Source: Bacteroidota bacterium (GTDB lineage: Bacteria > Bacteroidota > Bacteroidia > JABEUT01). From it: 44,486 nucleotides of DNA. Within the stretch, counting starts at the first letter, position 1. Every line of letters begins with the position of its first letter. Where the stretch lies: the NCBI GenBank assembly GCA_013285655.1, contig JABDHI010000018.1:1-44486 (forward strand), written 5' to 3'. The notes under the pieces are model-generated. The model had not been told where the DNA came from. It saw only the letters and a list, made by a program, of their open reading frames with translations, and did not search any database. Of the stretch, positions 17,730-27,957 are shown one piece after another. A program made the translations under genes and the position numbers.

Positions 17730-17757
17730 CAAATGTATATTTTTTTTGGTTAGACAA
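17730..17757 (-). promoter_or_regulatory. Promoter of the TPP-controlled receptor gene
   Basis: The -7 box TACATTTG is at 17737-17730 and a TTG at 17757-17755, 17 nt apart; another TTG (17761-17759) gives 21 nt. The predicted start is right at the first base of the riboswitch. Confidence 0.65.
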
Positions 17758-17763
17758 CCAATT

Positions 17764-18717
17764 TCATTTTACCCGCTGATCTGTCCATGGTAATAAGCGA
17801 TTTATTTCTAATGATATAAACTTATTATAGATCCTAGAGGACCGCCGCTGAGAGTCGGCAGGCAAAACAAAAAAATCAAAATTTCCTTGATATTCGGTAT
17901 GTATTGATTTTTCAATAGTATTAAAAATCACAATTAATCCATGCTTACCTGGTAATAATGGAGGAGAAGTAAACATTAAAGAATCTTTAAACTTAAATGG
18001 AACTTCTTGTGGCAACGTATTAATAAGGTTCTTTTTTCTTTCCTCTTCCCCGTAATAAGAAATCAAAGTCTTAAAAATTCTTTGAGTACTATCTAATGGG
18101 CCAAACAGCCTTAATCTTGCTTCAAATTTATCACCTTCCTTAAGTGTGTCCCTGCATTCTATTGAAATATTCCTGAAAATTGATTTTAATCCATGTGAAA
18201 TAGAATCATACTGTTTAGAGTATTCCTTTATGCCATCTTTAAATATAGTATACGATGCTAATGAGCCATCAATATAATTTGTCCATACTTCACCATCATA
18301 TTGGTCATTTTTGTAATGCGCCAACTGGTCAATTTTTCCATTGGAGTAATAGTAAATTACAATACCCTCTTTCTTTTTGTTCACAAAAAAACCTGTAGTG
18401 TATATATGCTGGTTAGGAAAGTAAGTTTTAAAAACACCATTGGGTATATCATTTTCATACCAATAGGTTATTTTACACACTCCATTTTCATCATAAGAAC
18501 TAGCTATCCCTTCTTTTTTATTATTTTCATAATAACATGTGGCACCCAATTGTCCATTAGGGTAATAAGCTTTATATAGCCCATTCTTCTTCCCATCGAC
18601 AATTTCTATCACTTCACGAATACTGCCGTTGGGGTAATAGTTCTTTTCAGTTTTCACTGAACATCCTGTAAAACCATAACCTATTAAAATCAAAAATAGA
18701 TATCTATGCTTATTCAT
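17764..18717 (-). CDS. MORN-variant repeat lipoprotein (YwqK-like)
   Basis: 317 residues. The N-terminus has a lipoprotein signal with Cys19 (GYGFTGCS). Residues about 25-170 contain six to seven MORN_2-type repeats with the pattern YYPNG....Y..GK.NG, for example NYYPNGSIREV and AYYPNGQLGATCYYENNKKEG. The C-terminal half (170-317) is a mixed beta domain that I do not recognise. The family is often labelled 'YwqK antitoxin', but its function is unknown and no toxin gene is adjacent. The gene is AT-richer than the average here. It starts 32 nt after the Nudix stop and may be read from the same message. Confidence 0.78.
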   Translation of the reverse strand: MNKHRYLFLILIGYGFTGCSVKTEKNYYPNGSIREVIEIVDGKKNGLYKAYYPNGQLGATCYYENNKKEGIASSYDENGVCKITYWYENDIPNGVFKTYFPNQHIYTTGFFVNKKKEGIVIYYYSNGKIDQLAHYKNDQYDGEVWTNYIDGSLASYTIFKDGIKEYSKQYDSISHGLKSIFRNISIECRDTLKEGDKFEARLRLFGPLDSTQRIFKTLISYYGEEERKKNLINTLPQEVPFKFKDSLMFTSPPLLPGKHGLIVIFNTIEKSIHTEYQGNFDFFVLPADSQRRSSRIYNKFISLEINRLLPWTDQRVK

Positions 18718-18749
18718 AATTCAATATGAAATTCATTAATTATTATTTC

Positions 18750-19391
18750 CTACATTCTCTTATACACCCTTCTCAACAACTCCTCCAGCTCACTTAACAT
18801 CATGGCGGTTGCACCCCAAACGGTGTGCCCTTCTATATTATAGTACGGCGTTTTTATTTCGCTTGCCGTGTTCGAATGCAAAATGAGTTTCTCTTCTTTA
18901 ATTATAGGGTCAATCAGCAAACGTACATTCACTTCAATAGCATATTGCACTTCTGTTACTTGTATTATGGCAGGCATAGTATGCTCGCTCATTCCTATAT
19001 AAGGTTGCACCCAAAAATTACTGGGTGGTATATAAACAGGGCTCAGTTCTCCCACATAATTAACTTCATTAGGTAATATCCCAACCTCCTCATGCGCTTC
19101 TCGTAAGGCCGTTTGCCATAGGTCAGTATCATATTCTTCCTTTGTTCCACCGGGGAAAGCAACCTGGGCGCTATGCACCCCTTTATAGGCCGTCCGTAAT
19201 ATAAGCCGGGTATATATTTCATCGCCCTGTGGGTAAAGCCATACCAATACACTGCTTTGTCGCGGGTTCTTTTTGGCGATAGCATCCATATCTATTTTAG
19301 GCCGGCCCGATATCATACGCTGTTGAGCCTCCCAACCGGGTAATCCGAGCTTCATTTCGCTCTTTAAAACATCTATAAACCGAAGAAACAT
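18750..19391 (-). CDS. Nudix hydrolase, CoA pyrophosphatase-like
   Basis: 213 residues from the ATG at 19391. A Nudix domain spans about 45-185. The Nudix box runs about 81-104 (GGTKEE, then ALREAHEEVGI), with the metal-binding glutamates in REAHEEVG at 97-104. The sequence before the box (HSAQVAFPGG) and a tail starting PPSNFWVQPYIG resemble the CoA/acyl-CoA diphosphatases (NudL/PCD1 group), which cleave CoA to 4'-phosphopantetheine and 3',5'-ADP. The exact substrate is inferred. A GTG two codons upstream is an alternative start. The gene is divergent from the transglycosylase gene. Confidence 0.87.
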   Translation of the reverse strand: MFLRFIDVLKSEMKLGLPGWEAQQRMISGRPKIDMDAIAKKNPRQSSVLVWLYPQGDEIYTRLILRTAYKGVHSAQVAFPGGTKEEYDTDLWQTALREAHEEVGILPNEVNYVGELSPVYIPPSNFWVQPYIGMSEHTMPAIIQVTEVQYAIEVNVRLLIDPIIKEEKLILHSNTASEIKTPYYNIEGHTVWGATAMMLSELEELLRRVYKRM

Positions 19392-19472
19392 AGGCACTTG
19401 GGGCTAAAAGTGAAACGAAAATGCATTTTCACCGTAAAATTAGTAAGAATGCGGTAAACATGGAGGTTAACA

Positions 19473-20948
19473 ATGTGGAAAAAGTACAAAATATTATTCA
19501 GTCTCATATTCCTTTTAGCATCTCTTCTCGAAGTAAAGAACTGTTCTTTGCCTCACTCTAAGAATCAAGCTGCTGATAGTTCTGTTTATACGGAACACCG
19601 CGATTTGGACCAGATTAAAAAAAGCAAAAAACTGGTACTGCTTACCGAAAACAGTTCGACCACCTACTTTATATATAAGGGTCAGCCTATGGGCTATGAA
19701 TATGAAATGATGAATGCCTTTGCTAAGTCAATAGGATGTGAGCTTGATGTGGTGGTGGTACGTAACGTAGATAACATATTTGAAATGCTGGATAGTTGCG
19801 ATGGCGATATTGCCGCCGATAACCTGACCATTACCAGCAACCGGAAAAAAGACGTAGAGTTTACCAGTCCGCTTTATACCACCCGCCAGGTATTGGTACA
19901 ACGTAAGCCCGATAACTGGCCAAAGCTTAACACCTTGCAACTGGAAAGTCTGTTGGTAAAGAATCCGTTGCAGCTAGCCGAAAGGCAGGTTTATGTACGT
20001 AAAGGTTCTTCGTTCTATGAACGGTTAAAAGACTTATCGAACGAAATAGGCGGGAAAATAGAAGTACTTGAAACTGCAGGTACCGAAACCACGGAGGAAT
20101 TAATAGGTGATGTAGCTAAAGGCAAAATTGATTTTACCATTGCCGACGAGAATGTGGCGCACATAATTGCATCGTATTACGATAATATAGATATAAGTAC
20201 ACCCATAAGTTTTCCGCAAAAAATAGCCTGGGCCACACGGCGCGAATCGCCGGAACTACTCGTCGCCATTAACGACTGGTTGCTCAAACAAAAGAAAAAA
20301 GGATATAACGATGTAGTTTTTGGTAAATACTTTACCGATAAAAAATCGGCGTGGAACAGGCAGAACAGCGAATACTTCTCGCTATCGGGTGGTAAAATAT
20401 CGCCTTACGATGACCTGATAAAGAAGTATAGTAAAAAACTGGGCTGGGATTGGAAGTTGCTTGCAGCACAGATATACCAGGAATCGCAATTTAACTCTGA
20501 AGCCAAATCGTGGTCGGGTGCGTTTGGATTAATGCAGTTATTGCCAAGTACTGCTGCTAAGTATAATATAGATACAACAAACATGTCGCCTGAAGCGAGT
20601 ATAGCCGCAGGTGTATCGTACCTGAAAGAAGTAGATAACTATTTTGCAAAATTTATACCCGACAAAGATGCCCGCATAGCATTCGACCTAGCTTCGTATG
20701 ATGTAGGCGCTGGACACATAATAGATGCACGGAACCTGGCCAGCAAATATGGCCTCGACCCCAACAAGTGGGAGAACAATGTGGCTTATTATTTGCTTAA
20801 CGAATCGTTACCACAGTACTATAACGACCCTATTGTAACTTTTGGTTACTGCCGCGGGCAGGAACCATACCAATACGTGCGCGAAATAATGAACCGTTAT
20901 AGTATGTACAGCGACCAGATAGCCTACCAGGGCCTTGCAAAAAACTAA
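19473..20948 (+). CDS. MltF-like membrane-bound lytic transglycosylase
   Basis: 491 residues. After a hydrophobic N-terminus (about 7-20) there is a solute-binding-type domain (SBP_bac_3, about 50-290), with GYEYEMMNAFAKSIG and DIAADNLTITSNRKKDVEF as typical segments. A lysozyme-like SLT domain follows (about 310-470). The catalytic Glu is E337 in YQESQF; GAFGLMQLLP at 349-358 and NVAYYLLN are family motifs. Such enzymes cut glycan strands of peptidoglycan to 1,6-anhydromuramyl products. Cys24 might be a lipid site, but the lipobox is poor. A GGAGG at 19462-19466, 6 nt before the ATG, is an unusually good Shine-Dalgarno for this genome. Confidence 0.92.
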   Translation: MWKKYKILFSLIFLLASLLEVKNCSLPHSKNQAADSSVYTEHRDLDQIKKSKKLVLLTENSSTTYFIYKGQPMGYEYEMMNAFAKSIGCELDVVVVRNVDNIFEMLDSCDGDIAADNLTITSNRKKDVEFTSPLYTTRQVLVQRKPDNWPKLNTLQLESLLVKNPLQLAERQVYVRKGSSFYERLKDLSNEIGGKIEVLETAGTETTEELIGDVAKGKIDFTIADENVAHIIASYYDNIDISTPISFPQKIAWATRRESPELLVAINDWLLKQKKKGYNDVVFGKYFTDKKSAWNRQNSEYFSLSGGKISPYDDLIKKYSKKLGWDWKLLAAQIYQESQFNSEAKSWSGAFGLMQLLPSTAAKYNIDTTNMSPEASIAAGVSYLKEVDNYFAKFIPDKDARIAFDLASYDVGAGHIIDARNLASKYGLDPNKWENNVAYYLLNESLPQYYNDPIVTFGYCRGQEPYQYVREIMNRYSMYSDQIAYQGLAKN

Positions 20949-20963
20949 CCTTTCCTATTTTAT

Positions 20964-21158
20964 ATGCAATCCTTAATTCCTGAAATCATGAACACGAACG
21001 ACAAAACAATTGATGTGCTGGGCTGGCTGCAAGACCAGGTCAGGAGCATTAGCCAGGCAATAACCGACCTGGAAAAAAGCCATAATTATGGCAAAGCAGC
21101 TATGTGCGAAGGGATGCGCGAAGCTTACATGAAGTGCATCGAAAAATTAAGAACCTGA
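20964..21158 (+). CDS. Small hypothetical protein
   Basis: 64 residues, or 56 from the ATG at 20988. It has no signal or membrane segment and appears largely helical (VLGWLQDQVRSISQAITDLE). Two cysteines occur in MCEGMREAYMKC. It follows the transglycosylase by 15 nt on the same strand and its codon use resembles real genes here, so it is probably translated. I do not recognise the family. Confidence 0.55.
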   Translation: MQSLIPEIMNTNDKTIDVLGWLQDQVRSISQAITDLEKSHNYGKAAMCEGMREAYMKCIEKLRT

Positions 21159-21353
21159 CCCGATTTAGTTTTTAATTTAAGCTCAGTTATTGTTGTGATA
21201 TTCATACTATTCCGCTCCATTTACAATATTTTCCCTGCTGTAAATTACTACAGCCGGTTCAATTTTGTGTACTAATATCAGGTTCTTTGGAAGTATCTCC
21301 AAAAAAAATCCAGAATTAATACAATAATACTTCTCATTATAAATAATTATATA

Positions 21354-21361
21354 TATTTTTG
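21354..21361 (+). promoter_or_regulatory. Possible promoter -7 box of a small RNA
   Basis: TATTTTTG fits TAnnTTTG. No reading frame follows; a strong terminator-like hairpin ends 155 nt downstream. No TTG is found at -33. Confidence 0.35.
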
Positions 21362-21363
21362 CT

Positions 21364-21516
21364 GCAAATTATATGGCTTTGTCGATTAATACAAGGTTTT
21401 AAGCGACCAACTACTATATATTATTACCATATTTTAATTATTAATGGAGCCCACCAGGGGGATTAAGTTGCAGGTTACAAAATAACAGCTACTTGTCCGG
21501 GCTCCATTTCTTTTTT
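21364..21516 (+). ncRNA. Candidate small RNA upstream of eno
   Basis: The 481-nt gap between the small protein and eno holds a structured segment. Perfect 10-bp arms AATGGAGCCC (21443-21452) and GGGCTCCATT (21499-21508) enclose a second stem built on GTTA (21474-21477) and TAAC (21483-21486), and a T-run follows at 21507-21516. Upstream, TGTCG and CGACC near 21376-21405 can pair. With the -7 box at 21354-21361 this predicts an RNA of about 150 nt. It does not match 6S, SRP or tmRNA cores that I know. It might instead be the leader or terminator of neighbouring genes. The first part of the gap (21159-21350) shows only a short GCTGTA/TACAGC hairpin. Confidence 0.4.
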
Positions 21517-21573
21517 CTGCCCGTTTCCCGCACCATTTCAACCAATTATATGGTTGGCTATGAGTAATATTAG

Positions 21574-22929
<1,356 letters not shown>

Positions 22930-22953
22930 AAAAACTTATATACTATATACCCT

Positions 22954-24270
22954 ATGGACAAGCTCAAAGAAGCATTCGCAAAAAAAGCAGCAGCAGAAGC
23001 TGTTAACGTAAAACAATTTATTGCAGAGCATGGCGATGCAGTAGTTGGAGAGTATACCGTTGCCCAGGTTTACCAGGGTATGCGCGGTATGACCGGCCTT
23101 GTTACTGAAACATCTAAACTCGATCCGGAAGAAGGTATCCGTTTCCGCGGTTACAGTATTCCTGAACTGAGAGATAAGCTACCAAAGGCACCGGGCGGCT
23201 CTGAGCCATTGCCTGAAGGTATATTTTACCTTATGCTTATGGGCGAACTTCCTACACAGGAAGATGTGAATGAACTCACCAACAATTGGGCAAGGCGCAG
23301 TATTGTTCCGCGCCACGTGTTCGATACATTAGATTCATTGCCTGCCAATACACACCCTATGACTGAGTTCAGCATTGGTGTTATGGCTATGCAAACCGAA
23401 TCGCTTTTTGCTGCTGCTTACAAAAAAGGTATCAACAAAAAAGATTATTGGGATTATGTTTACGAAGATTCAATGAACCTTATTGCCCGCTTACCACGTG
23501 TGGCAGCATACATATATCGCAGAAAATATAAGAACAACGAACATATTGAACCAGATCCTAAGTTGGATTGGGCTGCAAACCTTGCTCACATGCTTGGCTA
23601 CGACGTGTATGATGTTCAACGTTTAATGCGCCTTTATTTAACCATACATTGCGATCACGAAGGTGGAAACGTATCGGCACACACAACGCACCTTGTAGGT
23701 TCTACACTTAGCGATCCTTACCTGGCTTTCGCAGCTGGTATGAATGGCCTTGCAGGACCATTGCATGGCTTGGCTAACCAGGAAGTAGTATCGTGGATAC
23801 TGGAACTGCGTAAAGAATTAGGCGGTGGCTTACCAACAAAAGAACAAATTGCCGATTACATTAAAAAGACATTGGCAGAAGGACGTGTAGTACCTGGTTA
23901 TGGACACGCTGTATTACGTAAGACAGATCCTCGTTTTACTGCACAACAAGATTTTTACAAGAAACACATCAAGCACGATGACCTTTGCGAAATTGTGCAG
24001 ATGATATATGAAGTAGCTCCTCCTATTTTAGAGAGCACCGGAAAGATCAAGAATCCTTGGCCAAATGTGGATGCGCACTCAGGTGCATTATTGATTCACT
24101 ATGGTATTGTAGAATACGATTTTTATACTGTATTATTTGGTGTTTCAAGAGCATTAGGTGTTCTTGCATCATTAATATGGGATAGGTCTCTCGGTTCGCC
24201 AATTGAGCGTCCGGGTTCTAACACTACAGAAGGATTGAAGAAAAAATTCGGTACCGTTAAGCAGAAATAA
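22954..24270 (+). CDS. Citrate synthase, eukaryote-like type
   Basis: 438 residues. It condenses oxaloacetate and acetyl-CoA to citrate, the first step of the TCA cycle. Catalytic parts are visible: HCDHEGGNVSAHTTHLVGS with the first active-site histidine region, NGLAGPLHGLANQEV with the second histidine, VPGYGHAVLRKTDPR, and the aspartate in NVDAHSG. The sequence pattern (KLDPEEGIRFRGYSIPE, GGSEPLPEG) is that of the mitochondrial-type citrate synthases also found in some Bacteroidota, rather than the E. coli GltA type. It sits in an operon with eno, placing glycolytic exit and TCA entry under common control. A 51-codon gene follows 3 nt later. Confidence 0.96.
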   Translation: MDKLKEAFAKKAAAEAVNVKQFIAEHGDAVVGEYTVAQVYQGMRGMTGLVTETSKLDPEEGIRFRGYSIPELRDKLPKAPGGSEPLPEGIFYLMLMGELPTQEDVNELTNNWARRSIVPRHVFDTLDSLPANTHPMTEFSIGVMAMQTESLFAAAYKKGINKKDYWDYVYEDSMNLIARLPRVAAYIYRRKYKNNEHIEPDPKLDWAANLAHMLGYDVYDVQRLMRLYLTIHCDHEGGNVSAHTTHLVGSTLSDPYLAFAAGMNGLAGPLHGLANQEVVSWILELRKELGGGLPTKEQIADYIKKTLAEGRVVPGYGHAVLRKTDPRFTAQQDFYKKHIKHDDLCEIVQMIYEVAPPILESTGKIKNPWPNVDAHSGALLIHYGIVEYDFYTVLFGVSRALGVLASLIWDRSLGSPIERPGSNTTEGLKKKFGTVKQK

Positions 24271-24273
24271 AAA

Positions 24274-24429
24274 ATGCAAAGTATAGCTATCTATATTATT
24301 CTTGCCGCTGCTGTAGTATATATGGCACGGAAAGGATATTTAGCAATTAAGCGAAAGAATACCGGTGGGTGCGCACATTGCGATCCGGCTGATATTACCA
24401 AGCTTAAGAAAAGTACACCGTCGAAATAG
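24274..24429 (+). CDS. Small membrane protein with CxxC, FeoB-associated-like
   Basis: 51 residues, starting 3 nt after the citrate synthase stop. One N-terminal membrane helix (SIAIYIILAAAVVYMA, 3-18) is followed by a basic stretch and GGCAHCDPADI with a CxxC pair at 33 and 36, then a Lys/Ser-rich tail. This layout resembles FeoB-associated Cys-rich membrane proteins (PF12669 type), which often have a helix followed by a small Cys cluster. No feoA or feoB gene is near. The tight spacing argues that it is translated with the operon. The link to iron is an inference from family resemblance only. Confidence 0.6.
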   Translation: MQSIAIYIILAAAVVYMARKGYLAIKRKNTGGCAHCDPADITKLKKSTPSK

Positions 24430-24474
24430 CTCTGCATTTTTTTATAGCGTTTTATAAACCCTGTTTACGCCAGC

Positions 24475-26724
24475 ATGAAGGTACGTAGCTCCATACTATT
24501 TATTTTTCTGTGCACACTGTTCACCCAGGCCATTGGTCAGTCAAAACTTATTGACTCGTTAAAGAACAAGCTTAACAACGAAAAGCAGGATACATCAAAG
24601 GTCTTCATAGAAATATCGATTTGCAAAGCCTTCAATAGTAAAGGAGATTTTTTGCAAGCGCTAGATTATGGGATACGCGCCTTAAGGCGTTCTAAGAGTC
24701 TTGAAATTTCTACCAACGATGCTATTTTATTAGCGGCCCGCAAAGGCGAAGGACAAGCCCTACTTAACATTGGTAATGCTTATAACAACCAGGGCAATTA
24801 TGGCCAGGCTGCAATTTATTATACCAAGGCACTGAAAGCAAAAGAAGCATTAGGCGATAAACGCGGTATTGCCAGCGCTAATAATAACCTTGGACTTGTT
24901 TACTGGAGCCAAAGCAACTACCCTGTGGCGCTCGATTATTTTTTAAGGAGCCAGAATATGTATGAGGAATTAGACTACAAACCCGGCATAGCGCTTACGT
25001 ATAATAATATTGGCTTGCTTTATATGGATGAGGAGAACAACGACTCTGCACTTACATATTTTAAAAAGAGCCTCTTCATTGAAAAAGAAAGAAACAACAG
25101 GGAAGGTATCGATCGTGGGTATAATAACATTGCCATTATATATCGTAACCAGAAAAGATACCCTGATGCCATTAACTACTATATGAAAAGCCTGGCTATA
25201 CGAAAGGATGAGGGTAATATGGCCGACATTGGTGTAACCTATACAAACCTTGCTAACGCTTACAATGCGCTTGCAAAAGAATCTGATAGTATACGCGACA
25301 ACTACATCGATATTTTTTATCCGGATAAGGTCAAATCGCCAACTATTTACCAGGTAAGCCAAATACTAACAGACAGCGCCCTGATATTATACAAGAAGGG
25401 ATTAGGCATTAGCAAAGGTGTGGGTGATATGAGCAATATTGCCGAATCTACTGAAGGTATTGGTGAGATATCCAGAGATAAAGGAAATTACAAAGAGGCT
25501 CTTGATTATTTCAGGGAAGCTTTAGGTATTTATAAAAGCATAAACAGCCGTAAGGACTACCTATTTGTACTCTTAGACATATCTACCAGTTATGAAAAAA
25601 TGAAACAACCTGACAGCGCACTTTATTACTACAAAAGGGCCTCTGCCATACATGATAGTGTTTTTAATGAAGATAAACAAAAGGCAATAGGCCGTGAAGA
25701 AGTCCGCTATTCATACGAAAAGAAACAAGCCCTTGAAGAAGCGGATCATAAAAAGCAACATGAGCTTGAAGAAGAGCAACGTAAACGACAACAGCTAATT
25801 ATTTACGCAGGTTCAGCCGGAGTATTACTACTTGCTGCGTTTTTAATATTTGTAGTACAACGTTTACGAATTACAAACAGGCAAAAGAATATTATAGGCG
25901 AGCAAAAAGAAAGGATCGACGAGGCCTTTGCACAATTGGGGGATGCTAAAAAACTTTTGGAAGAGCGGCACAAAGACCTTACCGATAGCATACAATACGC
26001 TAGCCGTATACAAACCGCATTACTCACCAGCGAGAAGTATTTATCAGAATACCTGCAGGACTACTTCATATTTTTTAAACCTAAGGATATTGTAAGTGGC
26101 GATTTTTATTGGGCGTTGCACCGTAAGGGCAAATTTTACATTGCATGTTGCGATTGTACCGGGCACGGTGTACCGGGTGCATTTATGTCGTTATTGAACA
26201 TAAACTTTTTGCACCAGGCCGTTATTGAAAAGAACATTACCCACCCTAACGAGATATTCAACACGGTGCGTAATAATGTGGTGGAAGCATTGAACCCTGA
26301 CGGTACCACCGATACCAAAGATGGCATGGATGCTTCGCTTTGTTCGATTGATTTTGAAAAGCATTTATTAATGGCTGCTTGTGCCAACAATGGTATATGG
26401 ATAGTGAGAGGCGGTGAGCTAATGGAATTTAAACCCGATAAAATGCCTATAGGTATTAGCGGTGGTGAAGCCAAGCCATTTACACTACACGAGATAAACC
26501 TGCAAAAAGGTGATTGCATTTATATGTTCAGCGATGGATTTGCTGACCAATTCGGCGGAACAAATGGTAAGAAATTTAAATCGAGCCAGTTGAAAGAAAT
26601 TGTATTGGGTATGGCCGCGAAGCCAATGAAAGACCAAAAAGCATTACTCGATAAAACCCTCAGCGACTGGAAGGGCACACAAGAACAGGTTGATGACGTT
26701 TGTATTATAGGGATTAGAATATAA
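24475..26724 (+). CDS. TPR-repeat protein with SpoIIE-type phosphatase domain
   Basis: 749 residues. A signal peptide (about 1-22) is followed by seven or so tetratricopeptide repeats (about 50-400; for example GNAYNNQGNYGQAAIYYTKAL). Then come a coiled coil rich in Glu, Lys and Gln, a membrane helix (about 441-463), a second coiled coil and a cytoplasmic PP2C/SpoIIE domain (about 535-749). Metal-site motifs are SGDFYW, CDCTGHGVPGAFMS, MDASLCSIDF and FSDGFADQFGG, with VDDVCIIGI at the end. The architecture suggests a periplasmic protein-interaction sensor controlling a cytoplasmic Ser/Thr phosphatase. It is common in Bacteroidota; partners are not identifiable here. Confidence 0.92.
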   Translation: MKVRSSILFIFLCTLFTQAIGQSKLIDSLKNKLNNEKQDTSKVFIEISICKAFNSKGDFLQALDYGIRALRRSKSLEISTNDAILLAARKGEGQALLNIGNAYNNQGNYGQAAIYYTKALKAKEALGDKRGIASANNNLGLVYWSQSNYPVALDYFLRSQNMYEELDYKPGIALTYNNIGLLYMDEENNDSALTYFKKSLFIEKERNNREGIDRGYNNIAIIYRNQKRYPDAINYYMKSLAIRKDEGNMADIGVTYTNLANAYNALAKESDSIRDNYIDIFYPDKVKSPTIYQVSQILTDSALILYKKGLGISKGVGDMSNIAESTEGIGEISRDKGNYKEALDYFREALGIYKSINSRKDYLFVLLDISTSYEKMKQPDSALYYYKRASAIHDSVFNEDKQKAIGREEVRYSYEKKQALEEADHKKQHELEEEQRKRQQLIIYAGSAGVLLLAAFLIFVVQRLRITNRQKNIIGEQKERIDEAFAQLGDAKKLLEERHKDLTDSIQYASRIQTALLTSEKYLSEYLQDYFIFFKPKDIVSGDFYWALHRKGKFYIACCDCTGHGVPGAFMSLLNINFLHQAVIEKNITHPNEIFNTVRNNVVEALNPDGTTDTKDGMDASLCSIDFEKHLLMAACANNGIWIVRGGELMEFKPDKMPIGISGGEAKPFTLHEINLQKGDCIYMFSDGFADQFGGTNGKKFKSSQLKEIVLGMAAKPMKDQKALLDKTLSDWKGTQEQVDDVCIIGIRI

Positions 26725-26770
26725 ATAGTCGTTAGTGGCTAGTCATTAGTCGTTAGCCCACTATTTATCT

Positions 26771-27955
26771 TTATTTCTTCTTAAACTTTCTAAATGCTTG
26801 TTCTAAGTCAGCAATAATATCATCGGCATGCTCAAGCCCGACTGATATACGAATAAGTCCGGGTAGTACTCCTGTTTCTAAACGCTGCTGTTCGGTAAGC
26901 TTAGCGTGTGTAGTTGATGCAGGATGAGAAACAATAGTGCGTGTATCACCAAGGTTAGCAGTTAGGGAACTCATCTCTAACGCATCTAAAAATTTACTTC
27001 CTCTTTTTAATCCGCCTTTAATAAGGAATGCAAGTACTCCTCCACCTTGGGTCATTTGCTTTTTTGCAATTTTATATTGCGGATGAGATTTCAAGAAAGG
27101 ATATTTCACTGATTCTACATCAGCATGCTTTTCTAAATACTGAGCAACTTTAAGAGCATTGCTGCTATGTCGTTCCATACGTATAGGCAACGTTTCAATA
27201 CTCTTGGATAATAGCCAGGAATTGAAGGGAGAAATGGCAGGACCCGAACTACGTGCAAAGGTTCTTATTTCATCTATCAAGTTTTTTTTACCAACCACAA
27301 TGCCGCCCATTACACGGCCTTGGCCATCTATATACTTGGTTGCAGAGTGTATTACCAGGTCGGCACCATATTGAATAGGTTGTTGCAGAATAGGCGTAGC
27401 AAAACAATTATCTACTATTAATATCGCTTTATGCTTTTTAGCAAACTTGCCCAGCCATGCCAAATCAATTAAATCAATTGCAGGGTTCGACGGAGTTTCA
27501 ACAAAAATAATTTTGGTATTGGGTTGAATAGCTTTAGCCCAATCGTCCGTTTTAAGTATATCGGTATACGTATGTGTTATTCCAAACTTCGACAGTTGCT
27601 TTTCTAATATCGTATGTGTTGAACCAAATACCGAATTGCAACAGAGAATATGATCACCACTCCTCAGCAAGGCCATAAAGGTGGTGAACACTGCCGCCAT
27701 ACCCGATGCAAGAGCAAAACCTGCTTCAGCCTCTTCTAACTGGCACATTTTATCTATCAACTCAGTAGCATTCGGATTTGAAAAGCGACTGTATATATAA
27801 CCTTGCTTTTCATCAGCGAACATAGCACGCATGGTTTCAGCATCATCGTAAACAAAGCTCGATGTTAAATACAACGGCACCGAATGCTCATTAAACTCCG
27901 TTTTCGGAAGTTGAGTTCGAACAGCAATAGTATCCTTATGCTTTTTACCGGCCAT
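26771..27955 (-). CDS. metZ: O-acylhomoserine sulfhydrylase (MetZ/MetY-like), PLP enzyme
   Basis: 394 residues from the ATG at 27955. It is a Cys/Met-metabolism PLP enzyme. The PLP lysine is K207 in HSATKYIDGQGRVMGG, and this motif is closest to O-succinylhomoserine sulfhydrylase MetZ. Other marks are YSRFSNPNATELIDKM, ASGMAA, FVETPSNP and IVDNCFATP. Because the upstream operon gene carries MetX, which usually makes O-acetylhomoserine, the real substrate may be the acetyl ester; the product with sulfide would be homocysteine. The start is 2 nt after the OsmC stop, so translation is probably coupled. A longer start (28021) would overlap that gene by 64 nt and was rejected. Confidence 0.9.
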   Translation of the reverse strand: MAGKKHKDTIAVRTQLPKTEFNEHSVPLYLTSSFVYDDAETMRAMFADEKQGYIYSRFSNPNATELIDKMCQLEEAEAGFALASGMAAVFTTFMALLRSGDHILCCNSVFGSTHTILEKQLSKFGITHTYTDILKTDDWAKAIQPNTKIIFVETPSNPAIDLIDLAWLGKFAKKHKAILIVDNCFATPILQQPIQYGADLVIHSATKYIDGQGRVMGGIVVGKKNLIDEIRTFARSSGPAISPFNSWLLSKSIETLPIRMERHSSNALKVAQYLEKHADVESVKYPFLKSHPQYKIAKKQMTQGGGVLAFLIKGGLKRGSKFLDALEMSSLTANLGDTRTIVSHPASTTHAKLTEQQRLETGVLPGLIRISVGLEHADDIIADLEQAFRKFKKK

Positions 27956-27957
27956 GC

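Noticed and set aside
17764-18717. Toxin-antitoxin system from the 'YwqK antitoxin' family label
   Set aside because: The protein is a lipoprotein with MORN repeats and there is no toxin-like neighbour; the name is not functional evidence.
26723-26760. Short direct repeats of the TAGTCGTTAG type, and AGTGGTCAGTG near 1853-1878
   Set aside because: They are short, imperfect and limited to a few units, with no sign of a functional site.
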